A DNA stretch of 64,000 nt from JAOAPY01 sp038237475 (GTDB taxonomy: Bacteria; Acidobacteriota; Blastocatellia; Pyrinomonadales; Pyrinomonadaceae): the NCBI GenBank assembly GCA_038237475.1, contig JBBRYS010000005.1, positions 352,361 to 416,360 on the forward strand, read 5' to 3'. This document shows positions 25,437 to 33,407 of this stretch, one piece after another. A program made the position numbers and the translations under genes. How positions within the stretch are numbered: position 1 is the first letter of the stretch; each line of letters begins with the position of its first letter. The notes beneath the pieces were generated by a model, which did not search any database, was not told the origin of the DNA, and was given only the letters and a program-made list of their open reading frames with translations.

Positions 25437-25465
25437 AAACTTCCCCCTGCTGACGCAGGGGGAAT
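25437..25465. repeat. CCCCCTG...CAGGGGG palindrome
   Basis: CTTCCCCCTGC and GCAGGGGGAATTC flank a short TGAC-type loop. It belongs to the same family as the three palindromes at 19.5-19.7 kb and lies between two convergent genes, where it could terminate transcription from either side. Confidence 0.6.
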
Positions 25466-25527
25466 TCAAAGATCACGCTTAACAAAAACCACCGCAGAGA
25501 TTGGCAGGGTAATCACTTACCGGCCTC

Positions 25528-26868
25528 TCACTTATTCATCAAATCCAACACAGCTGAGGTCATGGCTTTGATGCCGGTGCGAATGGTGGGCTCGGGGACT
25601 GGCGCAAACAGCGCTGAATGGAGTGAAGGTAATGCGCTTCCGGACTCTTTACTCTGTTTCACCTTTGCCGGATCAACGGCTCCAACCCAGAAGATCATGG
25701 TGGGAATCTTGTGTCCCTCCAATGAATACATCGCGAAATCCTCGCTGGCCATGATCGGATCGGTCTTCACAACATTATCCTGACCCAGAGCCTTCACAAA
25801 CACTGCATTGAGCCGTTCGGTGAGGGCCGGATCGTTGTACATCGACGGCGTGTACTCGTTTTGAAACGAAACGATAGGCGCCAACTCGGCTGGAATGCCG
25901 GCTGCTATGGCTGTTCCCCGCGCGACTCGCTCAATTCCGGCGAGCAATTTTTTGCGCGCCTCTTCGCGATAAGCCCTGACCGTGATCTGCAGATTTACCT
26001 CATCGGGGATGATGTTGTGTTTGGTACCGCCATGGATTGAGCCGACTGTGATGACCGCTGGATCAAGCGGAGAATTTTCCCGGCTGACAATCGTTTGCAA
26101 TCCAAGGATTACCTGCGCCGCCACCACTACGGGATCTTTAGTGGCATCGGGACGCGATCCGTGTCCGCCGATGCCGCGAATCTTCATATCGACCGAAGTT
26201 GCGCTCGCCATCGCGTAGCCCGCCACAAAATTGATCCTGCCGGCTTCCAAATCTGCGCTGTCATGGAGCGCGATCACAAAGTCCGGGCGGGGAAATTTTT
26301 CGTAGAGCCCATCGTCCAGCATTGCTCTCGCGCCTCCGGTAACCTCCTCTGAAGGCTGACCGATGATGACGAGTGTGCCGCTCCAACGGTCCTTTAACTG
26401 GCTCAGAACCCTGGCCGTTCCCAGCATTGTAGTGATGTGAATGTCATGTCCGCAGGCATGCATCACCGGGACCAGCTGACCGGCATCGTTTTTCATGTGC
26501 GCGGTGCTGGCATAAGGTAAATTCGTCTTTTCTTCTACCGGCAGTGCGTCAAGATCGGTGCGGATGTAGATGGTGGGTCCGCCGCCATTCTTCAAAACAG
26601 CTACGACGCCATAGCTGGTCCATTCAGGCTTGCTGTACTTGCCGAACCGTTCCGTAACCGTGTAACCGAGCGAGCGAAGCTCTTTCGCGAAGAGCGCCGC
26701 CGTCTTCTCTTCGTAATGCGAAAGCTCAGGCGCCGCATGCAGGGTCTTATAGGTCGCCACCAGCGATCCGATCTGCTGGTCAATCAACGGATCGAGGGAC
26801 TGCTGGGCTTTATTAGTTGCGCAAAGAGTAAGCAGTAAGAAAACGGTCGCGGCAACGGTGTATCTCAT
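25528..26868 (-). CDS. Secreted M20-family amidohydrolase (hippurate/IAA-amino-acid hydrolase type)
   Basis: The 446-residue product starts at ATG 26868 with AAGAGGAAA upstream and carries a signal peptide (MRYTVAATVFLLLTLCATNKAQ). Catalytic-domain ligands are visible: MHACGHDIHITTMLG (Cys and His metal ligands, typical of the HipO/ILR1 branch), GQPSEEVTGGARAMLDDGL (Glu-Glu), ALHDS and MASEDFAMYS. A lid/dimerisation domain separates the two halves (GIGGHGSRPDATKDPVVVAA). The enzyme hydrolyses N-acyl amino acids outside the cytoplasm. It stands alone, transcribed toward the radical SAM gene. Confidence 0.92.
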   Translation of the reverse strand: MRYTVAATVFLLLTLCATNKAQQSLDPLIDQQIGSLVATYKTLHAAPELSHYEEKTAALFAKELRSLGYTVTERFGKYSKPEWTSYGVVAVLKNGGGPTIYIRTDLDALPVEEKTNLPYASTAHMKNDAGQLVPVMHACGHDIHITTMLGTARVLSQLKDRWSGTLVIIGQPSEEVTGGARAMLDDGLYEKFPRPDFVIALHDSADLEAGRINFVAGYAMASATSVDMKIRGIGGHGSRPDATKDPVVVAAQVILGLQTIVSRENSPLDPAVITVGSIHGGTKHNIIPDEVNLQITVRAYREEARKKLLAGIERVARGTAIAAGIPAELAPIVSFQNEYTPSMYNDPALTERLNAVFVKALGQDNVVKTDPIMASEDFAMYSLEGHKIPTMIFWVGAVDPAKVKQSKESGSALPSLHSALFAPVPEPTIRTGIKAMTSAVLDLMNK

Positions 26869-26949
26869 TTCTGTGTTTCCTCTTGAGTAGGAGATTCGAA
26901 GGTGAATAGATAGAAGCCAGGATGCGCCGCAGCGAACCTGGTGAGCTTG

Positions 26950-27486
26950 TTAGGCTCGCAGAACATAGGGCGACTCATCGATCTTAAAATCGGACCGCAA
27001 TATGTCGTACTGGATGACGTTCATATTGTAATAGGCGGTGTGCATTTCATACTTCATACCGACTTTTTCCATCACATGAATCGACGCCGCGTTCTCAGGC
27101 TTTGCCACGGCGACGATGCGCTCGAATTCACGATCAACAAACCCGAACCGCAAGCTCGCGCGCGCCATCTCCGTGGCCAATCCCCTACCCCAGACGGCCC
27201 GGCTCAGATGATAGACCACTTCCGGCGTACCCATCAGAGAGCGCAGGCCGCCAAACCCGATGAACTCATGTGTCTGCTTGTCAGTGATGGCCCAACGTCC
27301 AAACGCATAAGTCTCCCAATGGCGAATGATGCTGAGCAATGCAGCCTCTGATTCGGAGCGCGGAATGGGTAGCCCATTGCCGACGTAACGCACTACCTCA
27401 GCGTCAGCGAGTAGAGTCGCAAGATTGTCCAGATCGTCGGGGCGGAACATTCGCAAGTGCAACCTGGCAGTCTCGATTGAGGGCAT
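26950..27486 (-). CDS. GNAT-family N-acetyltransferase (RimJ/RimL-like)
   Basis: From ATG 27486 the product has 178 residues. Features: TARLHLRMFRPDDLDNLATLLAD at the N-terminus, then FGRWAITDKQTHEFIGFGGLRS, the acetyl-CoA-binding stretch WGRGLATEMARASLRFGF, and ERIVAVAKPENAASIHVMEKVGM near the end. This is the pattern of GNAT domains of the RimJ/RimL branch, which acetylate protein N-termini or small amines in the cytoplasm. The acceptor is not predictable. The 82-nt gap to the hydrolase start holds no visible signal. Confidence 0.87.
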   Translation of the reverse strand: MPSIETARLHLRMFRPDDLDNLATLLADAEVVRYVGNGLPIPRSESEAALLSIIRHWETYAFGRWAITDKQTHEFIGFGGLRSLMGTPEVVYHLSRAVWGRGLATEMARASLRFGFVDREFERIVAVAKPENAASIHVMEKVGMKYEMHTAYYNMNVIQYDILRSDFKIDESPYVLRA

Positions 27487-27721
27487 CGCGTGCTTTCTAA
27501 CAGAGGCACAAACGCTTCTTGAGGCTTTGGACTGAGTTACTATACCCGAAGGGTCGCAAACTAGTGTAGTGGAGTTGCTGCCGCTGGTGCCCGGTTGGAG
27601 AAGACGAATGCGTGCGCCGCAGCCGCAGTACGGCTGACGGAGTCTTTCATCGCGACATTTGGCTCGAGATAAACTAATATCATCGCGTTCCTGAAGACAC
27701 ATTGTTAAAGAGGGTCCGCTG

Positions 27722-28162
27722 ATGTTTAGAAGATTGATTGCCACTTCTTCGGTTTGGTTTACCGTTCCAATTCGCCTGGCGTTGGGAGCAATTTTTCTCG
27801 CTCACGGATTGCAAAAAGTCCTGGGCAGCTTTGGCGGTCCGGGGCTGACAACCTTCACTTCATATCCAGCGCCTTATTCCTTTATGCGTCCTGCAGGGCT
27901 TTGGATGGGTGTGGCCGCTTTCTCAGAATTGATTGGCGGTGTACTCATAATACTTGGATTGCTTACGCGGCCGGCGGCCTTCTTTCTGGGCTTTACAATG
28001 GCGGTAGCGATTGCCGGCGTGCACTGGCCCATCTTTTTCGCTCCGAAGGGGTTCGAGTATCCATTGATATTGTTAGCGTGCTGCCTCGCTTTGCTGATCT
28101 CAGGCGGTGGCGCTCTTTCAGTTGATTTGGGATTGAACAGCCCAGGCGGCAGACGGCGCTAG
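27722..28162 (+). CDS. DoxX-family membrane protein
   Basis: A 146-residue protein with four hydrophobic helices (PIRLALGAIFLAHGLQKVL, GVAAFSELIGGVLIILGLL, AFFLGFTMAVAIAGVHWPIFF, LILLACCLALLISGGGALSVDL). The DoxX signature residues (R-x-x-LGxxFxxHGxxK, ELxGGxLLxLGL) are clear. Members are linked to quinone reduction or thiol-oxidative-stress complexes, but the actual role varies. ATG 27722 follows GAGGG. The gene is monocistronic; about 235 nt upstream hold no other gene. Confidence 0.88.
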   Translation: MFRRLIATSSVWFTVPIRLALGAIFLAHGLQKVLGSFGGPGLTTFTSYPAPYSFMRPAGLWMGVAAFSELIGGVLIILGLLTRPAAFFLGFTMAVAIAGVHWPIFFAPKGFEYPLILLACCLALLISGGGALSVDLGLNSPGGRRR

Positions 28163-28251
28163 GTTCTGGTTTTTTGATCTTGCCTTCTTTGATGACGGTG
28201 AATCTCGATCAGGAAACTAACAATTTAATCCTCAAGACTTAATCGATGACA

Positions 28252-28270
28252 CACGCGCAGGATGCGCGTG
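28252..28270. repeat. Short GC-rich palindrome upstream of the MFS gene
   Basis: CACGCGCA-GGA-TGCGCGTG is a perfect 8-bp inverted repeat with a 3-nt loop. It covers the possible ATG 28262 and sits just before the more probable start at 28280, so a hairpin here could limit ribosome access. Confidence 0.5.
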
Positions 28271-28279
28271 CCACATTTC

Positions 28280-29548
28280 ATGAAGCGCTCTCCACTCGTA
28301 GTTATCTTCACGACTGTCTTTATCGATCTTATTGGTTTCGGTATCGTCATCCCGGTGCTCCCGTTCTATGCTGAGGGCACCACCTTCAATGCCACGCCGC
28401 GCACCGTCGGTTTACTCTTCGCCTCGTACTCAATTCTGCAGCTTGTGTTTTCTCCGATTCTGGGGAAGCTATCGGATAAGCATGGCCGCCGTCCCGTGCT
28501 CCTGATTTCAATCATCGGCACCGGCATAGGATTTCTGATACTCGGGTTTGCGACCACACTGTGGATGCTCTTTCTCGGACGGATTCTTGATGGTATTACC
28601 GGTGGCAACATCTCCACTGCGCAGGCTTACATTGCCGACATCACCACCAAGGAAGATCGTGCCAAGGGGATGGGCCTCATAGGTGCGGCTTTTGGACTGG
28701 GATTTATTCTGGGCCCTGCAATCGGCGGCATACTTAGCGTTTGGGGTATTGGCGTGCCTTTCTTCTTTGCGGCCGGGTTGTGCTTTGCGAATTCTGCGCT
28801 ACTTTATTTCACTCTGCCGGAAACCGTTACTGCCGATCATCCAGCCCGGGTCTCCGCCGCTGGGGGTCGTGGTCTCAGTCAATTGCTGACTTCATTGAGA
28901 CAGCCGCGGCTGGGATTTGTGCTCGTTATCTATTTCCTGTTTGTCGTCGCATTCTCCATCATGACGACTTCATTCTCGCTCTACACGATGTTCCGCTTTG
29001 GTTACGACGCCCGTCATACCGGCTATCTGTTCGCATACGTGGGCTTGATCGCCGTCATCATTCAGGGCGGATTAATCGGCAGACTGGTCAAGAAGTTCGG
29101 CGAATTGCCGCTGGTAATATTTGGGGCGCTCTGTTTCAGCGCGAGCCTGTTTGCCATCCCTTTCGTTGGGCCACAGGCGGGCGGCTTAATGGCCTTGCTG
29201 GTAGGCGGCGGGATCTTTTCAATGGGAAACTCGCTGGCCATGCCGGCGCTCACCAGCCTCGCATCGAAGAGCGTCAGCGCCGCCGAACAGGGAGGCGTCC
29301 TGGGTGTCACCCAGTCGGCGGCGAGCCTCGCGCGGGCCATCGGACCGTCGGTAGCCGCTTTGTTGATTCACAGTGCGTTGCTGCAACTGGGAGCCGATGG
29401 ACGGCCCCACAACATGAGCGATCATTCCCTGATGGTAACCTTCTGGACCGGGGCTGCGATCATGTTTATGGCGTGCCTGCTGGCTGTCTATTTTATGCGT
29501 ACCTATGCCGAGCCGCAGCGCAGCGGTGAACTGACCGGAGCCAGCTGA
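28280..29548 (+). CDS. MFS drug/proton antiporter (TetA-like)
   Basis: About 422 residues with 12 predicted membrane helices. The loop 2-3 signature GKLSDKHGRRPVLLIS is the classic MFS motif A (GxLaDrxGrkxxl). The opening VVIFTTVFIDLIGFGIVIPVLPFYAE and motif C-like GLGFILGPAIGGILS mark the DHA1/TetA subfamily of proton-driven multidrug or tetracycline efflux pumps. The substrate cannot be predicted. ATG 28280 is preferred; ATG 28262 lies inside a palindrome. No divergent regulator gene is adjacent. Confidence 0.9.
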   Translation: MKRSPLVVIFTTVFIDLIGFGIVIPVLPFYAEGTTFNATPRTVGLLFASYSILQLVFSPILGKLSDKHGRRPVLLISIIGTGIGFLILGFATTLWMLFLGRILDGITGGNISTAQAYIADITTKEDRAKGMGLIGAAFGLGFILGPAIGGILSVWGIGVPFFFAAGLCFANSALLYFTLPETVTADHPARVSAAGGRGLSQLLTSLRQPRLGFVLVIYFLFVVAFSIMTTSFSLYTMFRFGYDARHTGYLFAYVGLIAVIIQGGLIGRLVKKFGELPLVIFGALCFSASLFAIPFVGPQAGGLMALLVGGGIFSMGNSLAMPALTSLASKSVSAAEQGGVLGVTQSAASLARAIGPSVAALLIHSALLQLGADGRPHNMSDHSLMVTFWTGAAIMFMACLLAVYFMRTYAEPQRSGELTGAS

Positions 29549-29578
29549 TCCCATCGCGAAAACTTAAGGGCGTAGTGC

Positions 29579-30781
29579 TTATTTTAAGAAACGGGCGAGC
29601 GGGCCGTCGGACTTGATGATGTCCTTCAATGACGCGTAAGGGATTAAAACGTATTGGGGACCCGCGGCGTAGGGCCCAACCTGATAGGCATCAAAAGTTA
29701 TCTCCAAACCCTTCCGGGTAATGGTCCAACTCTGATAGTTCTTCGCCTGCGCTGCCGCGCCACTCTCGATGGTAGCGTCGTCCAGGAATGCGCCTTTGCT
29801 TTTCACTTGTTGCTTGAGATCCTTAATGCAGTAGGACGCCAGCGATTGCAGGTATTTAGCTCCGGGATTGAACAAATCTGCCAGCTTGAGCGCTTTGCCG
29901 GCTTTCACGTCATAATTCAATACCGTCGAACTGGAATTGGGATGCGCCGCGCCAGTGCTGAAGGTTCCCACCGCAAACCGTAGACTAATCATTTCGTCAT
30001 TCGCCAGCGCAATGTCGTAGCTGATATCCAAAGTACTCTCAGATGACGGCGAAGCCTCAGCCTGGGGAGTCGCAGGCGGCGCGCTTTCGTCAGACTGTGC
30101 TTCGACAGACATCTGTTTTTTGAATTCGCTGATTTGCCTGCCGACCACGCTTCTCGCTTCCTGATTGAATTTGTCAAAGCGATTGTCCAATCCGCCGGTG
30201 GCTTGCGGATAGTCGGCGCTAATCTGGTAATGCAGTTTTTTATTATTTTCCTTAATCTGTTTGGCGGTCAATTCAACACCGCCGGAAAACTCGATTGGCT
30301 CTTCGTGCAGTGAAAATGAGGTTCGTTTGTCGCTGTTGGGCTTCGACCAGTTTCCGGCGAGGTTTATCAGACCGTCGTCTTTATTAATTAACCAACTGCC
30401 CTTGAACAGGCCGCTCTGTTGGCCGGCGGAATCAAATTCTTCCAGGCTAAGATTCCCGTCCCGATCGATCGTGCCTTTAAGATCGATCCGGCCTCCAACT
30501 TTTTGATAGGAATAGCTTCCGGTTACTCTGTCGCCCTCGCGCGTGAGTTTCATCTGCAAACCCAGACGGGTTCCGATTGATCCTTTGAAGAATTTGGTTT
30601 GGGGAATGACCGGAGCGGAATCCGACTGATGATAAGTCTCAGGTGCAGCCGGGCTGGCAACAGTTCCCGCGGGCGGCGCTGAAGTCACGCCCGAATTCCG
30701 TTTGCAGGCAGCGCCGGCGCCTATCATCAGCACAAGGATGACCAGAAGAACCTGACGTTGTCGGAAGATCATTATTTTCAT
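29579..30781 (-). CDS. Lipoprotein with DUF4163/DUF3298 (RsiV/PdaC-like) domain
   Basis: A lipoprotein signal (LVILVLMIGAGAAC, lipobox Cys near residue 26) is followed by a low-complexity Pro/Ala spacer and a beta-rich segment (FKGSIGTRLGLQMKLTREG). The C-terminal half has ISYDIALANDEMISLRFAVGTFSTGAAHPN and LNYDVKAGKALKLADLFNPG, the pattern of DUF3298/RsiV-like domains, which often bind cell-wall glycans or lysozyme. The length is 400 residues. It starts 13 nt after the CYTH-like gene's stop, so the two form an operon. Confidence 0.78.
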   Translation of the reverse strand: MKIMIFRQRQVLLVILVLMIGAGAACKRNSGVTSAPPAGTVASPAAPETYHQSDSAPVIPQTKFFKGSIGTRLGLQMKLTREGDRVTGSYSYQKVGGRIDLKGTIDRDGNLSLEEFDSAGQQSGLFKGSWLINKDDGLINLAGNWSKPNSDKRTSFSLHEEPIEFSGGVELTAKQIKENNKKLHYQISADYPQATGGLDNRFDKFNQEARSVVGRQISEFKKQMSVEAQSDESAPPATPQAEASPSSESTLDISYDIALANDEMISLRFAVGTFSTGAAHPNSSSTVLNYDVKAGKALKLADLFNPGAKYLQSLASYCIKDLKQQVKSKGAFLDDATIESGAAAQAKNYQSWTITRKGLEITFDAYQVGPYAAGPQYVLIPYASLKDIIKSDGPLARFLK

Positions 30782-30794
30782 GAAATCGTACGCA

Positions 30795-31382
30795 TCAGGC
30801 GCCAGCACCGGAGAACAATCCCAGCCGCTTCACTTCCGCGCGAATATGGTCAAAGTTAAGACAGGCTAAACTGCCACCACTGAAAGTCTCGTCGTTGGTA
30901 ATTTCAGCCAGCGCGAACGATGGCGGCTCAAAGCCTTCAAGCTCTTCGTCGCTTTCGAAACCCACCTCTGCCAGCACCAGCCCGAGCAGATCGCCGATAA
31001 ACATGTCGACGACAACCTTTCTCTCGGCGTATTCGCATTGATAACGATTTTTCCTGATCTCATTCGCTTCGAAGATCGAAAGCATTTCATACTCGTGCGC
31101 CGTCAGATAAGTCGTAGTGATTAAGGTCCGCGAAAGTTCGGTCGGGTTGGGAGCATACTCCTGCGTGAAGGCCACGGTCCATTTGTTTGTTTGCGGGTCA
31201 CGTACCTTTCGCAGGCGGAGGCGTGTGCCGGTGAGGTAGTTGTCAGTGATTTGCAGGTGAGGACTGGCGCGCGTCAGACCCTCCGGCAAGTCCTGAAGCA
31301 GAAAGCGTCGTGTTCGCTTGAGCAACGCGTGTTCGCTTTCAGGCAGCAGGGTGTTTAGATCAGTTAATTTTGCAACTCCCAT
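30795..31382 (-). CDS. CYTH-like domain protein
   Basis: A 195-residue cytoplasmic protein. KRTRRFLLQDLP, ITDNYLTGTRLRLRKVRD, KWTVAFTQEYAPN, TTYLTAHEYEML, RYQCEYAERKVVVDMFIG and GLVLAEVGFESDEELEGFE follow the strand order of CYTH/triphosphate-tunnel proteins. The usual N-terminal ExExK motif is not evident, so triphosphatase or cyclase activity is doubtful. It is the first gene of a two-gene unit with the lipoprotein downstream. Confidence 0.65.
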   Translation of the reverse strand: MGVAKLTDLNTLLPESEHALLKRTRRFLLQDLPEGLTRASPHLQITDNYLTGTRLRLRKVRDPQTNKWTVAFTQEYAPNPTELSRTLITTTYLTAHEYEMLSIFEANEIRKNRYQCEYAERKVVVDMFIGDLLGLVLAEVGFESDEELEGFEPPSFALAEITNDETFSGGSLACLNFDHIRAEVKRLGLFSGAGA

Positions 31383-31407
31383 TAATTCTCTCGCTGGCGT
31401 GAAGCCG

Positions 31408-31500
31408 CGCGTTCAGAATACCGCCTTAGGCGGGCTGTTGTTTTATTACCCGGAAATTTGTGGGACAGAAAAAGCCCGTCTGAAAGCGGTACCCTGAGCG
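31408..31500. repeat. GTACCGCCTTTAGGCGGGCTT-family inverted repeat pair
   Basis: The arms are 31408-31436 (ending CCGCCTTAGGCGGGCT) and 31472-31500 (AAGCCCGTCTGAAAGCGGTAC onward), roughly reverse-complementary, with a 35-nt loop. The same family forms the hairpin at 54514-54606. The second arm abuts a broken receiver-domain reading frame. Confidence 0.65.
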
Positions 31501-31567
31501 CCAGGAGCAGACGCAAAAGCGCGCGGTTGTCATCATAGTCGTCTGAGATGAAAATTGAGGCGGGCAT
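31487..31567 (-). pseudogene. Remnant of a response-regulator receiver domain N-terminus
   Basis: Starting at ATG 31567, about 27 codons read MPASIFISDDYDDNRALLRL, very like the first beta strand, acidic pair and helix 1 of a receiver domain (DDYxDNRxLLRxLL). The similarity stops exactly where the repeat arm begins. The reading frame continues ~35 codons through repeat DNA to a stop at 31382 without receiver features. It is most simply a decayed gene truncated by the repeat, though chance similarity of so short a stretch is possible. Confidence 0.35.
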
Positions 31568-31986
31568 ATCAGTAAGCAGCCGAAAAATTTATAGCCCAGC
31601 GGCAATGCCGTGTCAATTGACTAATATCCAGGGTGGTCAATAGTTTTGGGAGTAAATAGAGAAGCAGCCGCGGACTATTTCGGACGGCCGCGGATCAGGA
31701 TTCAAAGGAGGCCACACAGATAGTACGGTTAGGGCCCGCCGAGCTCATCCCCGCTCTTTTTCAAATCCGCGCCTTTCCGCGTTCATCTCGGGCTAAAAAC
31801 TCTTCAGTCGGACCACTACCGGCGTGTGGAAGAGCCTTTTCTTGACTCACTTCGTGCGGCACGTCCATAATCGGTCACGAGACGTTCTGCCCTCAATGTC
31901 TTGGGAAACATGAGACAATCCTGGTTGCAGTCCTGGCCGGCACACTAATGAATCCAACAGCAGTAAATTAACGGAGGAACGACAAC
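31568..31986. other. 419-nt gene-free region upstream of the GAF-like gene
   Basis: No coding potential was seen. It contains GC-rich imperfect repeats (CCGCGGACTATTTCGGACGG; CAAATCCGCGCCTTTCCGCG) that resemble dispersed intergenic repeats, a candidate promoter at 31842-31871, and a CGGAGGAACG ribosome site just before 31987. Confidence 0.6.
31842..31871 (+). promoter_or_regulatory. Candidate sigma70 promoter for the 31987 gene
   Basis: TTGACT (31842-31847), an 18-nt spacer and CATAAT (31866-31871). Both boxes match the consensus well. The transcript would have a leader of about 110 nt. Confidence 0.5.
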
Positions 31987-33381
31987 GTGGTCAGTGAACA
32001 AATGGAAGAAAGCTTGCGTCGCGAGATCGAAGGCTTTGTCGAGAGTCGCCTGAGCGTAATTAAACAGGAAATTGCTCAGTTGCAGACCCAGATTAACGAA
32101 TCACTCAAGCGCGTCCTCGAGAGCGAGGGGGAGGCACAATGGGACGGATCGCTGGCGGCTTCGATTGCCGAACATTTGCGTGCCGCCCACGAGCGAGGTG
32201 TCGAGTTCGCTGCCTCCGCCTCGGCGCGCACCCAGGCCTCGAGCGACATGGCGCTTGTGAAATCCGCGATCGAAGAAATTGAGGGACAAAAATCGCAGTC
32301 GGAAATTCTGAAGACACTGGTAAACCGTGCCTCGTCTTTCGCCCCACGCGTGGTGTTCTTTGCCGTCAAGGGCGAACAGATCCGGGGCTGGCGCGCCCGC
32401 GGCCTGGAAGGCTCCATTGGCGACGCTGCGGTCCAGCAAATCTCCTTCTCATCGTCGGCAGATACGATGATTAGCGAAGTTTTAAGATCGCGCTCGACCT
32501 GGAGTGGCAATCCAAACTCGCACACTGAAGATCACCTGATCCTGGATCGCCTCAGCGAACAGGCCCCGCAGCGAATCGTAGCGGTCCCCCTGGTGGTGCG
32601 CGGTCGCACCGTTGCCGTACTTTACGCGGACTCTGCAGCCCTCGACAGCGACGCCATCAATCTTGAAGCACTGGAAACTCTGGTTCGCGTATCGGGAATG
32701 GCAGTGGCCCTTCTCTTAATGTCGCAAGCGGCGGCAACACCACAACCAGCCGCACCGCTGCAAGCTGGAGCTGATCCTGCAACCGACACCTCCACTTACA
32801 CACCGGTGCGTGTTTACGACGAACCGGCCGCCGCAGAGTCCACCTATGAATCACTGCCGGAGGCGCTGCCCACGGCTGAGCCCGTTGACGATGAAGCGGA
32901 AGTTGTATCTCCTCCAGCGGAGGAAGAGTCGGCGCCGCCTCCTTCGCTGCAGTCGGACGCCGCCGATTCCACTTCCGTGGCTCATGAATCCGCTGCTGGA
33001 CTTCCGGCTGTAGAGCCTGAACCCACTCCTGTTCCTGCGCCCGTCCGCCGCCGCGGCAGCTACGACGCTGCGCTTCCGGTCGAAGTCACGGACGAGGAAG
33101 AAAACCGTCAACATCATGATGCGCGCAGATTCGCGCGGTTGCTGGTCTCGGAGATAAAACTCTATAACGAACAGAAAGTAGTAGAAGGGCGCGCGGACGG
33201 AAATCTCTACGTGCGGTTGCGCGAATATATCGACCGCTCACGCGAGATGTACGACAAGCGCGTAAAACCTGAGGTATCGAGCCGTTACGATTACTTCCAT
33301 CACGAATTAGTTAATACGTTGGCGGAAGGCAACGCAGCCAAGCTCGGCGAAGCCTACCCGGGCGCGGTCGTGTCAGCATAG
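31987..33381 (+). CDS. Coiled-coil/GAF-like protein with acidic proline-rich linker
   Basis: The 464-residue product starts at GTG 31987 behind GGAGG. Regions: an N-terminal coiled coil (SLRREIEGFVESRLSVIKQE, residues 8-50); a GAF-like sensor domain (about 100-255, with SEILKTLVNRASSFAPRVVF and RIVAVPLVVRGRTVAVLYAD); a disordered acidic Pro/Ala linker (260-370). The compact charged C-terminal domain has HHDARRFARLLVSEIKLYNE and YVRLREYIDRSREMYDKRV. No catalytic motif is visible. It may be a scaffold or sensor. The lytic transglycosylase gene follows after 26 nt, suggesting co-expression and a link to envelope growth. Confidence 0.7.
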   Translation: MVSEQMEESLRREIEGFVESRLSVIKQEIAQLQTQINESLKRVLESEGEAQWDGSLAASIAEHLRAAHERGVEFAASASARTQASSDMALVKSAIEEIEGQKSQSEILKTLVNRASSFAPRVVFFAVKGEQIRGWRARGLEGSIGDAAVQQISFSSSADTMISEVLRSRSTWSGNPNSHTEDHLILDRLSEQAPQRIVAVPLVVRGRTVAVLYADSAALDSDAINLEALETLVRVSGMAVALLLMSQAAATPQPAAPLQAGADPATDTSTYTPVRVYDEPAAAESTYESLPEALPTAEPVDDEAEVVSPPAEEESAPPPSLQSDAADSTSVAHESAAGLPAVEPEPTPVPAPVRRRGSYDAALPVEVTDEEENRQHHDARRFARLLVSEIKLYNEQKVVEGRADGNLYVRLREYIDRSREMYDKRVKPEVSSRYDYFHHELVNTLAEGNAAKLGEAYPGAVVSA

Positions 33382-33407
33382 AAGTTGGTCCAGGGGAGTC
33401 AGAGGTT

